Shown here piece by piece: positions 15,201 to 30,200 of a DNA stretch of 64,000 nt. The stretch is from NCBI RefSeq assembly GCF_039555335.1, contig NC_092641.1:37658548-37722547 (forward strand), in the 5' to 3' direction. Made by a program: the position numbers and the translations under genes. The notes under the pieces were generated by a model. That model was not told the origin of the DNA, did not search any database, and saw only the letters and a program-made list of their open reading frames with translations. The DNA comes from Amphiura filiformis. Its lineage: Eukaryota; Echinodermata; Ophiuroidea; Amphilepidida; Amphiuridae. Each line of letters opens with the position of its first letter. Position 1 is the first letter of the stretch.

Positions 15201-18200
15201 ATGCTTTTGGGATTTTTTTTTAATTTTCCCATAACATAATTTTCACCTTTTCCCCCAAAACAGCTTGTGTTTTTTGTTTCTGCAAAATTATCAAACATGG
15301 TAATCATAAGCAACAAAAGTGCATCCTTAAAAACAAAGAATAACATCTGAACAAGTTATCAGAATTGTTTTCTTTTGCAGATTTACTCCAGTAGGCTTGC
15401 ATTACCTTCGTTATTCCCATAAGATTCAGATTATCAATGATTTCCATAGTTCTTTCAGCAGGAATATTATAGAAGGATTTGATTTGAGAGCCACCTGTTG
15501 TAGTACCCAAACCAATTTCATATCTGAAAGAAAGAAGCACAACATCAAATCATAGTCAGACTGACCATTGGCAATCTTGGGAAATTTCCCTATGAGCTAT
15601 GCACTGTGAACCAGTAGGGCCAGTTATAATTTCTAGAAATTATTAAAATGACTTCAGAAAGAAACAAAGAACAGAAATTATGATCAACAGGTTGTATATA
15701 GATGGACTTTGAACTGAACAACTTAAGTATCCTTAGCTGAGGGCAGAGGTAGTTTCCAGGGCTGGTCAACTACATTTCTTGGGTTAAATATGTCATTCAA
15801 AATGTCATTTCAGCATGATGCTGCATTCAAAGATTTTAACTTTATTGCTTGTGGATCTTTATCACTGCCTAATCATCATCATGATCCTAAGCCATCATCA
15901 ACCAACTGCAGGGTGAATGCCTCTCCAAGGTGACGCCACTCTGATTTATTCCACGTATTTCTCATCCAGTTTACATCAAGAAATTTTGTAATTTCATCTC
16001 TCCATCTAACTTCTGTCTTCCTGGATGCCTAATGTTGGGGTACAATTAATATCCCAAGTTTGAGGAAGATTTTCAATTCTTATTTTCTTTCCTTTTTGTT
16101 CCTTTCCTTTACCATCTTCAAGTTAGTTTTTCATCATCCTTTACAAAACTAATAGAGTACATCAGCCCCTCCAGAGTTGAGTCTAGAGAGATTATAGCAT
16201 ACCTGGTAATTGTTGTTTCTGGATCAGTGAAAGACTCCCAAGCAATGGAGACTTGATGCACTGACTGGATGCACTCTGTGTCATATTTCAAGCATTCTGT
16301 AAATGTATCAAATCAACACACAAGATAAATGTTCAAATTATGAATTCTTTAGACTTTAGACTGGCCTTTTAAGTCAAACAAATGAGGCAATTACTATTTA
16401 ATTCTGTGCATGAGGTCAGTCCTTTTGATGTGTTATGACCATCCTGTATGCCATGTATATACAATGTTATGAACATCACATATGTGTTTGATTAATATTT
16501 TGATCAAGAGAATAAAATGACGGGACACATCAACACAAATTCAGCAACTGCAGCCTTGGTTTTTGCAGGGTATGTTAGTTTATTAAGTACATTACAATTG
16601 TGTAAAATCAGGATTTTGAACGACATTGATGGTGCCCTCCTCGGCAAATGTTACAATATTTCGCTTTAAATAAAATAAAACTCTTCTACCTTGAGCATTT
16701 GTGCAGTTGACACTGCTCCATGGACTGTCCTGACTAGTACCATTGATCTGATAGACACCTGATAACTCAATCACTGCTCCAGCGACAGGATGGGTGTCAT
16801 CTACAATAATGGCATTTGAATATGCCCTTGTTTTTTGGCCAACAGAGTTTCTTGCTTCAATGGTTACAAAGTACTGCTTGTTGTGTTCCAAATTCAAATC
16901 TAGGATAAAGGAGCAAAGGCAAATTATGAGAAACAGAGTTTACATGGTTGTTACATACACAGCTCTTTACATTATATTTGATCAAATCAATTTGATAACA
17001 TTGAGTATAGGTGGGCAGCCATTGCATGGCCACCCAGTGACACAGACCCGGATGATTCTTTGAATAGGAGTATCACAAACATGTTTTTGTGCATTTCATA
17101 TTTAAGTACAATACATGATGCATTAACTTTGTACTGAGAGAACATTAGGCCATTCCAGTTGAAATCCATACACCCTATGGAAGACATGACCTTAACCTTC
17201 CAAAAGGGAGCGTAGATTTCAAATGGAGTCACTCATTTAGGTAACCCCATTTGAAATTCACACTCCCTGTGTGGAAGATTAAGGTCATGTCTTCCATAAA
17301 GGGTGTATGGATTTCAACTGGAATGGCCCACTGCCTTTACTCTTCTACCACACAGTCAAGTACCATGGTCTGTCACAATGTAAATGCAATTTAATCCACA
17401 GCTGTACCACATTAATGTGCATCAATATAGCTTTGTTTTCCCAATGAATACTCACCAGGTACAGCATAACTAGAAATTCTATCAGCAATCTCTGGGGAAG
17501 AGTACACATCATCGTATCCTTCCCTAGTTCCAATATCTAATTGATAGTAATCAATACCTGATTCAGGATCATGGAACCCAGACCAGCTACATTTGAGGAT
17601 GCCATTAGCAGATAGATATTTAGGGCAAATGATCTACAAAAAGAAATACAAATTAATTAAAATGATGTAATTATTATGTTAGGAACCAAAGCACAATATC
17701 TTTCTGGATTGAAATTGAAATGAACCATCATCATATTATGTTCACTACATTGATACTTTTGTTAAAGCCTATAGGAAAAAGAAATATTTGTAATCATGAA
17801 AATATTTTGAATCCATGTCACTGGTAAAATGTACAAAATGTTCATGCAAGCCAACATTTTATGCTTAACAGAATACATATGTAAGGTAGTCGATTAATTA
17901 CCAGAGCAACTAGAGTAGCTGTTGCGGTCACCACCCCCAGCCATAACCTTAATTCTAACCCTAATATCTTAATCCCAAATCATAGACCTAACCCAATTCC
18001 TAATAATTGATCTGACAGCAGCTATTCCAAAGTCATGCAACTTTACATATAGAATGTTGTTGTAAATGTGATAAGAAGTTCACAATCCTACACAAATAAA
18101 AGTGGGTAGATTGAAGCACAACCTTTATGGATTGGGGATTAAATAACTGGTAACACATACCTTTCCTTCCATTGGTGGTGTTGTATCTATAGTTAGGCTA

Positions 18201-21200
18201 GTTGATATAAGCTCTTCTGTCAGGCCCACTGAATTCACTGCTTGAAGAGTCAACAAGTTGGGAATACCTACAGGAACACAATAATTTGAGCTTAATTATT
18301 ATTTTTTGAAGCCATTCCCTACCGTTTGGTGCAACTGTAAGCCTTGATGTTGGTACATATAACTGCAGAGCATGATATTGGTCATTTGCATAATGAAGAG
18401 CATGTTATTTCCTTTCATGGTATGTTTGTGTATAAAATGACATGTCATTAGTTTGAGGCAGAATTGTCCTAAGGCAAGAGAATTGCCCATCATTATAGAA
18501 TAATGACCGGTGTATGCATGTGTGTGGGTGTGAGGTGTGGGGGTGTTTTCACTGACAACTGTGGACCCACCTATGATATTTCACTCATAAAGTGTAAACC
18601 TACAGCAAGCATGGACGTTTATGGTCGTAATAGAGTGGCAGAGGGTGCTAAGCTCTGTAATAATGCATATAAAGAACCATTGGCATATTTTATACACATA
18701 TAATGCTGAACGGACCCACAAGATCCCGGTGTAAGTAGGTGTTGGGGCGTGGGGGGGGGGGTGCATTTGACTTACCATTTGGTGCAGCTGCAAGCTGTGA
18801 TGCTGGTATATATCTGTCATTGGTAACCACCCAATTGTAAATAGAATCATCCCCAGGAAATTGTCCCACACCATAGTACATGTGGTCAATATTGGACTGG
18901 TCCTCTGTGACATCCCATTTGGCGGTCAATGTGTTTGGATCATCATGGTAAAGTTGTCTGCTATTATCAAGAGCCTTTATGTAAAAAGTACATCAGGGAA
19001 AATAATTCTTAATGATCACGACGATCGAGAAGTAAACATTTTGTCCCCAAAGTCATAGTCAATACACTCAATACCATGAAATATTATGATAATATCCTGT
19101 GCTGTGATTTTAATTTACATTATGCAACAATAATGGTACACAAGATAGTAGTGTCCTCTGTTCAGTTTCCACAAGTAAGGTCTTCAGTTATTGATATGAG
19201 TAGAGCTGGGGTTATTGAGGTCTTACAAAGATCTCTTTATGGAGAACAAAAGTTATTGTTCTAGAGGATAATAACCACATTAGATGCTGTACAGTTGAAA
19301 ATTAAAAATGGCACAATATAGCAGTATTGTTCTTTCAAGTAAATATGCAGTATTTGCCTGGTTATATACTAACAGATACTGTGTTTTACTTACTCAAAAA
19401 CATTTTAAAAATAACTTCGGAAAACAAAAATGCAATAAGTATAGAAATTGCATTTTGGCTTTTGGAATAGACTGATTCACAAACATCTGTATCCCAAGTA
19501 TAAAGGGAGTATCTGCCATGAAATCTATTTACATATACTGCACTTATACTTGAAAGGAAGAAGGGTACAAAGGTGCCATGTTTCTGACCTCAAAGTTTGA
19601 AGTGTAAGGCGATGGAAAAAAACCTGGTACTGTGGGTTGACGAACTTGTCAGGGTCAGTCAGTCACGAATTTTAATTTAAAAAAACATGCTGAATATAGA
19701 AAATAACTGAAAGCTTGAAAAATAATTTTTTTGCAAACATAATTCAAAATATGCCAAATTTTTCCTCACCAAATTTCAATCAAAATCGGTCACCTTCAGT
19801 TAAAGAAAAGCTGCTTTTAATGCATACAGCTAAAAAACAATCTGGGTTGGTGGGCCGGTAGAAATGTATTTTTTCTGTTGCCTAAAGAAATTTACTTACA
19901 AGAGAGAAGTTTTCATATGCCATAAAACCTGCATACTGAGCCAAGTTGACAGAAGGAGGTGTATTATCTACTGTGAAACCATCAGACACAGCCTCTAACA
20001 CATCACCTGCACCAGTCACTGCCCTTACAGTGGTGTAGTATGTCTTGTCATGTTCTAAATGCAGCGGAGACTGGGCTTTGCCGCTTCCAGCTAGTCCTAG
20101 ATAACAAAATATTTTGTACATAAAATGAGCTATTCCAGTTGAAATCCATACAGCCGTATGGAAGACATAACTTTGATCTCTCACACAGGGAGTGTAGATT
20201 TCAAATGGAGTCCCAAGGGTGAAATATTAATGTCATGTCTTCCATAAAGTGTGTATTGATTTCAACTGGAATAGCCCAATTGATTAAAATTTGATGTTCA
20301 GTGAAACAAGTAACTTATCAAACAACAAAGAAAATTGTCTTAGTATGTCAGATATATATTCAAACACCTACCTGGTCCTGCTTCTGGCGTTTCTTCACCA
20401 TATGCTATCCCATTCTGTGTGTAAACTTGAACATCTTCTGCTCCTGGTGAACTACCTACTGACCACTCATAATGGGACAATCCATGGAGAGCACTCTGAA
20501 ATCAATCAATCAATCAATAGATCAATCAAGTGATCGATCAATCAATCAATAAATAGAGGTTATCCGTGTTCTATAAGCTGCATATCCTATCAATAGAGGT
20601 TATCCGTGTTCTATCAATCAATCAATCAATCAATAAATAGAGGTTATCCGTGTTCTATAAGCTGCATATCCTATCAATAGAGGTTATCCGTGTTCTATCA
20701 ATCAATCAATCAATCAATAAATAGAGGTTATCCGTGTTCTATAAGCTGCATATCCTATCAGCAACTGCTATACCTTGTTTAGGACTTTCAAAAGAAGAAC
20801 CTGCATGTGCAACCATGACTGTTTAAAAATCACCCGCCAAAGTCATGCAAGTAACTCCGAGGTCGTTCATTGAATTGGTTTGAATGAAGAATACTACGGG
20901 AACCAGCGCCTTTTGTTAGAAGTCACACATGAGTAACATGGATAACCTCAATCAATCAATCGATCAATCAATCAATATTCAAATTTGTTTATTTAAACAG
21001 TCAGTCTGGGTGGTCACATGCTTGAGTTTTGATGGGACCAGGCTCAAGCAAAATGCTCATGCCAAGCTGAAAAGCTTATGTATGTGTAAGCATGCTGGTC
21101 TGTATGAGGAAAGTAAGAAACAGAATTTGAGAAAAATATAGTGTAGTATATTTTATTCACACACAAATCGTGGCCCTCAGGCCAAATTACAAGTGGTACA

Positions 21201-24200
21201 AAAGAAAGAAAGGTCATTCCCAACAATCAAGTCTGCGATTTTGCTCCTTTGCTCTTAGCCATTGAGTCAAGAAATAAGAAATCATTATTATTTCCATGTC
21301 CTGATACAACAATGTATGCACAAGTAAAGGGAATCAAAGCAGGGGCTAAGCACATCTCATCCAAGATATTTCCCACCCTATGCCCTCACCCAATCATGCT
21401 GACAGTTTATATAGGAGAATAGGAGTAACTATGAGAATGTGCTGCCTTGGTCATCATATTTATCAGAAGCTTCACATTAAGCACCTATACCAATGTTAAG
21501 CCCAACTTACAGCAAAGCCAGTAAACTGTACAGAGACTGTTGTGGTAGAGAGCTGAGCATCTATATCCAATATAACATCTGTGTCTGCACCAGGTCCATC
21601 AGCTAAATAACCTAGAATGGTAGGGGGAAATCAATTATAAAAATTGTAAAATTCTTAATTATACATTTTAAATGTTCATGCACTTCTTTCCGTACATTGC
21701 ATAATGTACCTGAAAATCCTGCCCATGTAATACCCGACACTCAATTGGGTATTCTATTTGAAATCTATGGGGTCTGAGTTTCAATTGATTTCAAATTGGG
21801 TAACTCCATTTAAAATACTCACACCACTTGTAGAAGATATAGGCAAAGCCATACACAGGGGGAGTATGGGTTTAAAAAAAATTAACCCTAGCCAATTTCA
21901 TTTGAAAATCATACTCCCTCTGTAGAAGACTTTTCACAAATCTTCCACAGGGTATGGCAGATTTCAAATGGAATAGCCCAATGCATGTAAATTGTAGATG
22001 AATGCAAAAAGTGCACACTGCTATCTATCATATTTGTTACACATTAAAGTAAGATGAAACTGCTCCTTGTTTTGTTTGAATGTAAACTTTAGAAAATGTA
22101 AAAATAGTCAAACCATCTTACCAACTTGGTCTGCTTCAACAACTCTAATAGGGGAAGAACACATTATCCCACTGTAGGCTCCGGCACCATTCTCAGCTTT
22201 GACACAAACATAATATACAGGCTGACAGGTTGATGTGTATCCACTATCAGAGCATGTGGAGGAGTCTGCTATTTCTAATGTCAGCCCTGAGATGTAGCCA
22301 TCTTGTTCTTGGCCAAAGTCATGGTAGAGTGCGGTCTCTTTGTCGTCTATATTTAAAACAAATAACAGAAATGTAGAGAAGTTGTAGCTTGAAAGGTTTA
22401 ATGGGACATGGGTTGATTTCTACAAAAACTAATCTGAATTGTGATTTCATCCTTGTTGCTATCCTTGTACAAAATTGTTGGATCATATTTTTTCAATGGC
22501 ATGAATGTTATAAAGCAAGAATCCATATCAATTGTATGTCAGCAATTTCAAAACTGTGGATCACAGCTCTGAGTGGTCTGATTTTCATGAAACATAGTCA
22601 TGTTTCAGGAAAGGGAACTCCCAATGTACAAAGTTGACTTAAAAAAATAGGTGAAAAAATGATTGAGGTTGGCAAAAGAATTACTTTACATGCTTGAATC
22701 ACATTTTTCAATTTTGAGAAACCTTAAAATATATTTACCCGGATCTGAGACTACAGTTACCAAGTATCTATCCACCCCACTCTGTCCATCCTCAGCAAGC
22801 CATGATGCCTGTATACCAGTCTTATCACTCTGATAAACATAACCATTGTAGAGTTCTTCATCCTCACCATCAAGTACCCCAGCCCTGACATAGTCAAACT
22901 GTGGAGTGGAACAAAACTCAACAATTTACCTCTATTGTTTCTCTTCACCCAGGTGTATAAATGGGTACTGGTATAATATAATGTGCTGGGAAGGTAAACA
23001 CACTTGTTGCACCATCCTCTCACAGGAAGTTAATTCAGGGGAATCTGGACCAAACACCAAGTAAAAAGAGAAGGGCACCCTTTTCCAGCGTAACTTGTAC
23101 CTTTTATCTTTAAAGCTGAAACTATGTATGACACATTGCTCGGGAATGATAATTATATTTCTTTTAAATTGTAAGATTAAATGAAAATGTTAATGCCTCT
23201 AAATTCTTACTGAAGGTGGAGATGTGTCCACTTTTATTCCAGTAGTCTCATGTGATGCCACTAATTTAGCATGATTCACTGCCTTCACAACTGTTGTGTA
23301 GACTGCACCAGATTTTAAGGTCAAACCATCTTGAGTGTAGCCTGTTGCTGTGGCATTTTCAACTATGGTGAAGCTTTTAGGATTATCATCTGAAAAAAGC
23401 AGAAAGTTATGTTGATAAAAAAGAATCATAGAGCAAGCAAATAATAAGTTCTATGTTTGTTTGTTTGAATGATTATTATAATTGCTTGACAACAACTTGT
23501 ATAACCAAAGGGCAGTTAATATCCATTGAAGTCCACGACAGCACTAGGACGGATTGGGAAAGTCACAAGGTTAACACCATTCTCTTTCAAAACTGACTGC
23601 AAGATACAGGTATGGCTCTCTGTACACTGGACCGATGGCATAACATCTCCGAAAACAGACGGAGTATTCTAATACTACATTTACCCGATTCTAAATTCAC
23701 CATGCTTAATTTAACCTATTACCTATTAGTTGATATCCCAGATATCACTGGGAATTGAACCTGGGACCTCATGCACAAAGCGAGTAAATTTTGGCCATTA
23801 GGCCATGCTTTCCCTAGAAACTTTATTTTCAAATACAACCATGAAAATTTGCCAAGCTGATGTTGGCAATGAAGATTAATTCATATTTAGACTGATTAGG
23901 GTACTGTGCCTATTCAGAGCTGTCTTGGGCTATTGCAGTTGAAATCTATACACCCCTTATGGAAGACATGCCCTTAATCTTCCACACAGGGGGTATAGAC
24001 TTCAAATGGAGTCACCCATCAGGTAACCACATTTCAAATTTACATACCTGTGTGGAAGATTATGTCATGTCTTTAAGGGGTGTATGGATTTCAACTGGAA
24101 TAGCCCATTCCTGAATAATGCTACAAGGTTTATGGTATATCTTGGGTCACAGTAGTCAATAATTTACTGTCAAGCAGAAGGATCTTTAATTTATATTATA

Positions 24201-27200
24201 CACACAGAGGAGAGAGAAAACAGAGCCCGTACAATCAGTCTCTGCATCAAAGTCTCCGCATCATCCGATAATGAGGGCCGATTGTTCCATGAAATGCGAC
24301 AGGCGAGACTGCTACGCAATTACTGCGTATTTTCACGGTCTATCACGTAATCGCGAAAATACGTTAGACGCGGCACGATCAAACAATCGGCCCTGATGAA
24401 TATGCTAGAAATCACACTATACAATACACGGGGACTTTGACTGTTGATACATGGTCTGTAGTAGTCTGTGGTTATATATCATAAATCTGTGATCTTTCAT
24501 CATCAACTTCTAATGTCAAATGTGACCTGTTCCCACGAAATGAGTGTTAAGGTGCAAGTTGGGCATTTCGAGATGTCCCAACTGTTGAGTTGATGTTCTG
24601 TTTTGAAGACACCTGTATTGGCAATGGCATGTCCTCTTGTAACATAAAATATGCTGACACTGTATTCAATTCTTTCTCCACTCACAAAGGACATACCACT
24701 GCCAATACGAGTGTCTTCAGACAAAGAACATCAGCTTAATAGTTGGAACTCCCAACTCAAAACTCCCAACTTGTGACTTTATGCTCTTTTCCTGGGAGCA
24801 GGTCATAAATAAAGTAATAATTTATATATAACTGGGAGGCCTACCTGCTGGGTAGATCTTGTATTTGCTTCCTTGCCATAGTTCATACACTGCAATCTTA
24901 TATTGGTCAATACCAGATTCATCATCATAATAATCCCAGTTTACTGAGATACTGCTACTTTGTGTCTATGGCAAAAAGTACAAAATGCATCAAAACATTA
25001 ATTGATCGTTACTTTCCAATGTATGGTAAATAAGTATAATTTCCATAAATGATATCAAAACCAGTGGCATGATCGACTGGGATTATATAAATAAACATAA
25101 TTTTTCACCAAGTTCACCATCGCAAATAATAAAGGAGACAAGCAGAAAAATTGATCTTGCTCAGGAATCGAAGCCAGAACCTCAGGTGTAAGGTCCTGGG
25201 TTCGATTCCTGGATTGGATTACTTTTTCTGCTTGTCTCCTTTATAATTTGTGATGGCAAACCTGATGAAAAATTATGTTTATCAATTTGAATATAACAAT
25301 ATCACAATCAGCTAATAATCTCTGGCTTTATTTGCATGTATTAAATTAATCTGAAATATTGAAAATGAGCTGACACTGAAGATTGAAAAACTAAAAACCT
25401 GTCCACAGGAGTGTTTTTTCCTGTTGATTACGATTACGTCATAATCATGTTACAAAATTACAATGCTCAATGTCATCTACATACTATAATCATGTCAACA
25501 TTCATGAATGATAAAACTTTCCATCATTGGGCCGGTTTGTAGCATGATCGTGTCGTGATTGTAGATGAAAATAATTATCCATCTGTACGCATTTTGTCGT
25601 TGTATCGTGTTTATTCATTGGACTTCATAATTGCTGTGGTGTGTATAACCAGAATTAATTATGATACAATGAGATGCTGACCGTGTGAACGCTCTCATCA
25701 TTCATTTATTATAATCGTGTTGTAATCGGGAAATTACGACACGATGACAAAAAAATACTGGTGTGGACTAAAAGATTTTAGATTTTACAGCAAGAATATT
25801 GATTTAAAGCAAAATTCTTATAAAAAAATAACTACCTGAAAGCCTCTGTCTACTCCAACCTGATCCCCATCCCCGATGAATTTCAGTTTTGGAGAAGTCA
25901 AATCTACCAGATACCCATCAGTAGTAGACTGGATAGAATTCAAGGCACCATTAGTAGTTTCCATGGCAACATACACTTGATCTTTGTGTTTCAGGTGGAA
26001 TTTATGCCATTCAATGGAGGTGATGCTTGGTTCCAGAGATTTAGCAGCATGGATGACCTCGTAGTCACCGGTTTCACTTATATTGGAATAAAAATAAGCA
26101 TAACATATATTACTCTATACCTTAAATATATTTATGAGGGTCATGTGCATAAAAATGACAGGATATTTGGTTTGCACCCATTCTACCCATCACTTATCTA
26201 CAAGTTCTTCATGAACACCATCAGGATGCTCACATTCTTCTAACCCACAGTTCAGCATTGTGCAATTTTTACTCCTTTTCCCACAAAACTCTTCAAAAAA
26301 AACTCTTCAAAAATTAAATTTCAGCTGGCATTGTTTTTTTTTTTTTTTTTTGTTGCTTTTTATTATCTCACTTCAGCATACCCAGTTTTCTTATGGACTC
26401 CTTGTAATGTAAATGCTTACTTGGCTTGTTTACGATATACAGTTATCTTGTAGTCTCTGATATTAGATTCTGGATCACTGTAATTTCTCCACTGGGCTTT
26501 AACTGTTGCAGATTCAGCAGAGAATTGAACATCAGTAAACTCAGGCTCATTTCCATCAATTATCATTCCTGATTCAGGTGGAGTCAAATCTACAATCACT
26601 GTATGAATGATAAAAATTGACACAAATAAACCTTTCTGTGACAGGTGGAAACACATGATAATACCAATTCAATTATATTTACAACAATATGTATTCAGGT
26701 GAAATTAAGTTAACTATTACTGCATAAAATATTGCTCAATTATTGGAATTTGCATGAATGCATTTTTTAAAAATTATATAAATGAAGTCAATTGTCACTG
26801 CATTAATATCTTTAATATTATAGGCCCCAAATATAACAACATCCTTCTTCCGTAGTCCTAATAGATGATTCTAACCAAGTTTTATAATGGCAAAACTGAC
26901 ATATCTTTAGTCCAACTGACCAGCAGGGGCACTTTGGATTGATCTAAAAGATACAAAATATATTCAACCAAGGAGAATAAATAGGTATTGTACAACAACA
27001 TCTGAAATGTAGGTTAAACATTTTTACACTATATTTTTGATGTTGTTGCATATAAGGTCTGTAAAACATTTTTTTACAAAAAATAAAACATAGGGCAGTA
27101 TTTGCTGTAGAAGAAGTGATATAACAGGAATAATTACCATAGCGATAGGTGAAAACAATTTTTGAATGTATTGTTCTGCACTAGACATGTGCTATAACTC

Positions 27201-30200
27201 GGCAACGCACCACTGATTATTAAAGAATAGGCAAAGACATGGATCGTAATTCTATGTAAATTTCGCATATATGCAGAGTCTATGTACTTTTCACTCTCAC
27301 CTGTACGATTACTGTCTTCAAAAGAGTGGTAATGTGTTCCATCTATGATTGCAAATGTACACATACATGACAGGTAACGAGTGCAGCCTACTTATAGTGC
27401 AGGGCAATACATTCACTACTCATATGGATTTCTATGTAATCATGAGTAAGACTCTTACCTCCATTAGATGAAGTAGTAACATTAAATCTGTCACTTCCCC
27501 CATGATATGCCACCAATGTTATGTAATACTTGACATTATGTTGTAAGGTAACCTGGCCACAATACTTATGAACAGAATGTGACAGTTCCACTGGTCCCAT
27601 GACATCCATTATCTCCGGTGATGTCCCTACTCCCCATTCATAGGCAGCAATGCCAGATTCAGGGTCATAAAAACCATGCCAATTAGCACAGATCTGAGTA
27701 ATCAAATCAAATAAGGATTATTTGATTTTAAATACCAGCAAATTTACACATTATTCACTTGCAAATGTCACTACGGTATATTACTTACGTGAAAGTTTTT
27801 AAAAAGTCTTGAACACTCACATTTTTGTACTGTATATTTTGGAGAAACCATTCTCCATCATCAGCGGGTAGTAGCTGAACATTGATCCTCCACCAATCTG
27901 GACGTTGGTGTAGTCTTAGGTATTTCCAGTAAAGAATCATGAAGTTTGATGATTGGGTAGAGGATCAACTAGTCAACCACCCGTTGATGACGGAAAAGGG
28001 TTTCTCCAAAATATACAGAACAAAAAAAGTGAGTCTTGTTTTAAACTTTCACATATGTATTAATACTTACCAACATGTATAAAAGCACTCATTCCAGTAC
28101 ATTACTTATTTTTATTACAAATTCTGCAGCTTGTTAAGACCCCTTTTCCACAAATGTAAGCCACAATATTTGGAAATGTTTTGACTTCACAGCCTCTGAT
28201 TTGATATATTTGACTCAGTAATCTGTTCTCTATGGTCCTCCTTCCATCACCTTTCCCTATAAATCAGTTTCACTAATATTTAAATTAATCCACAAATCGT
28301 TATCACATTTTCACCATATCTGATCAGGAACAGACAGGTTCACCCCTCCCATGTTTTTTTCACAACATTTAATCAAGAGGTGACAGGTTTACCCTTCTCA
28401 TTTTTTTAAAGCATTAGAACACCCTACAGTGGTTCATTTTTCATGGGATTTAACCCCCTGAGCACTACCTGCCGATCTAACATTGCCACTGATTGGTCAA
28501 TTACATGATATCTTCACTTTAATCACCAATCAGAATGGAGCTTTGCAAATAATTCACCCCTATATTTTTGTGTGGTGAAATCATTCTAACAATATTGCTG
28601 ATTGGTCCAATTGATGAAAACTTCTTTTTGGGCAATCGGGAGATAGTTCTCATGGGGTTAATCAAGAGGGGGGAAGGTTCACCCTTCCATTTTTGATCAC
28701 TGGACAGGTCTATTTTAATAAACCTGTCCAGTTTTCCTATTAACCCTAACCCTACCCGTGGTTTTTGTGCTATCGGAAGGGAAAGAAGGAATGAAAAAGG
28801 AGGGAAGATGAAGAAGAAAGTCACTTGGCTTTTGAGATTGAACCTCGGACCCCTCGCATGCCACGCAGAAGATCCCCAGCATGTAGCTACACAGGTGGCG
28901 TTGGCCCGCCAGCGATTCCCTGGGTATATATGACTTGGTCTGATTGCGTCATCAAGTCCCGTGGAATGCATGCACGCAGCTAGAGCTACCCTTAAACTTA
29001 CCTCTTTCCTTCCCTTTGTGTATATCAAGTCTTCTCTGTGTATTTGGCCATCAAATATATCCCCTGCAATTGGTGGGCTGAAATCTACTACTATTGGAGT
29101 ATCTGCCACACCAATAGTTCGCAGACCAACTGTGAAAAACATACAAATATTTTGCTTTACTTTGGGAGCAACCTTACTTGGACAATAATAACTGCATGCT
29201 ATCTGTTTTGAGGTCATGGCATCAGAGGGGTTAGTTTTGGCCCAAGGTATTTCAAGGCCAAGATAAACCCCAATGATTTCATGCAATAACCAGAAAACAG
29301 ATGGTGCAAAGTTAAATTTGTTTCATGAAAATAACATTTTTTTTGTTTAAAAGACAATTGAAAATGCATCTTCTGTTTTATTTTCAAATAATGAAGAAGG
29401 AGATGGTCTATAAGCTTATAGACCACCTTCTTCTTTATTATTTAGAGGTTATAACTGTGCATCTGTTATTTGGAGGGCATTGTGAAAAATCCAAAGCAAA
29501 ATGTTTAGATTTTTCACAATGCCCGAAATATCACCGATGCAAAGTTATTAACCTCATTCATAACCTTCACTTTCATCTCTTCAATTTTCCTCAAAAATAA
29601 ACAATTTTTACGTTTTGCCTTTCCAAAAATCAAATACGGAAGTGTGAATCACAATCTGTGCAAATATGGTAGCCTGCAATCCAAATATGATGGCCAGCAT
29701 TCTCGCAATTTGTTTGACACACAACACGGCGTGTGCGGAGGTTACTAATATTTACGCTGACAAATAAATAAAATAAAATAAAATAATAAATAATATAAGG
29801 TAATATCTTCATGTACCATAAATGTGAAGTGCTTTGTTGTAGGCCTATATGTTAGGAGCATATTTATCTCCAACAGAAAACCATGAAGAAGTGTCATAAA
29901 CTCACCATTATTTATAACTCTCACTTTCACCCAAGCCAGTGTTCCATCTGGAATCTGGAATGTATGATTAATATGTTCTAATGGAGGGAAATTAGGAACC
30001 CATGGCAGTAAGCTTACATCCCGACGTTTCCTGCCCAATGCAAAATGATAACTGCCTAATCCTGATTGTGGATCACTGGGAAAATAATAGATAGCAGAGA
30101 GAAATGTGGTAAACTTACACCTCTATATTGTCTGAGATTGAAGGTAATGTTTGATTAAAGTCAATAGCTCAATCCCAACCATGGGAACATATTTACTGTC

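Noticed and set aside
23690..23825. tRNA gene
   Set aside because: A- and B-box-like words are present but the stems do not pair; a SINE fragment is more likely. The same holds for 43115-43190, 5460-5490 and 53860-53890.
28519..29286. 255-codon open frame
   Set aside because: It overlaps real exon 24 but runs through both splice borders into introns and a SINE-like repeat; only 29002-29129 has domain signal.
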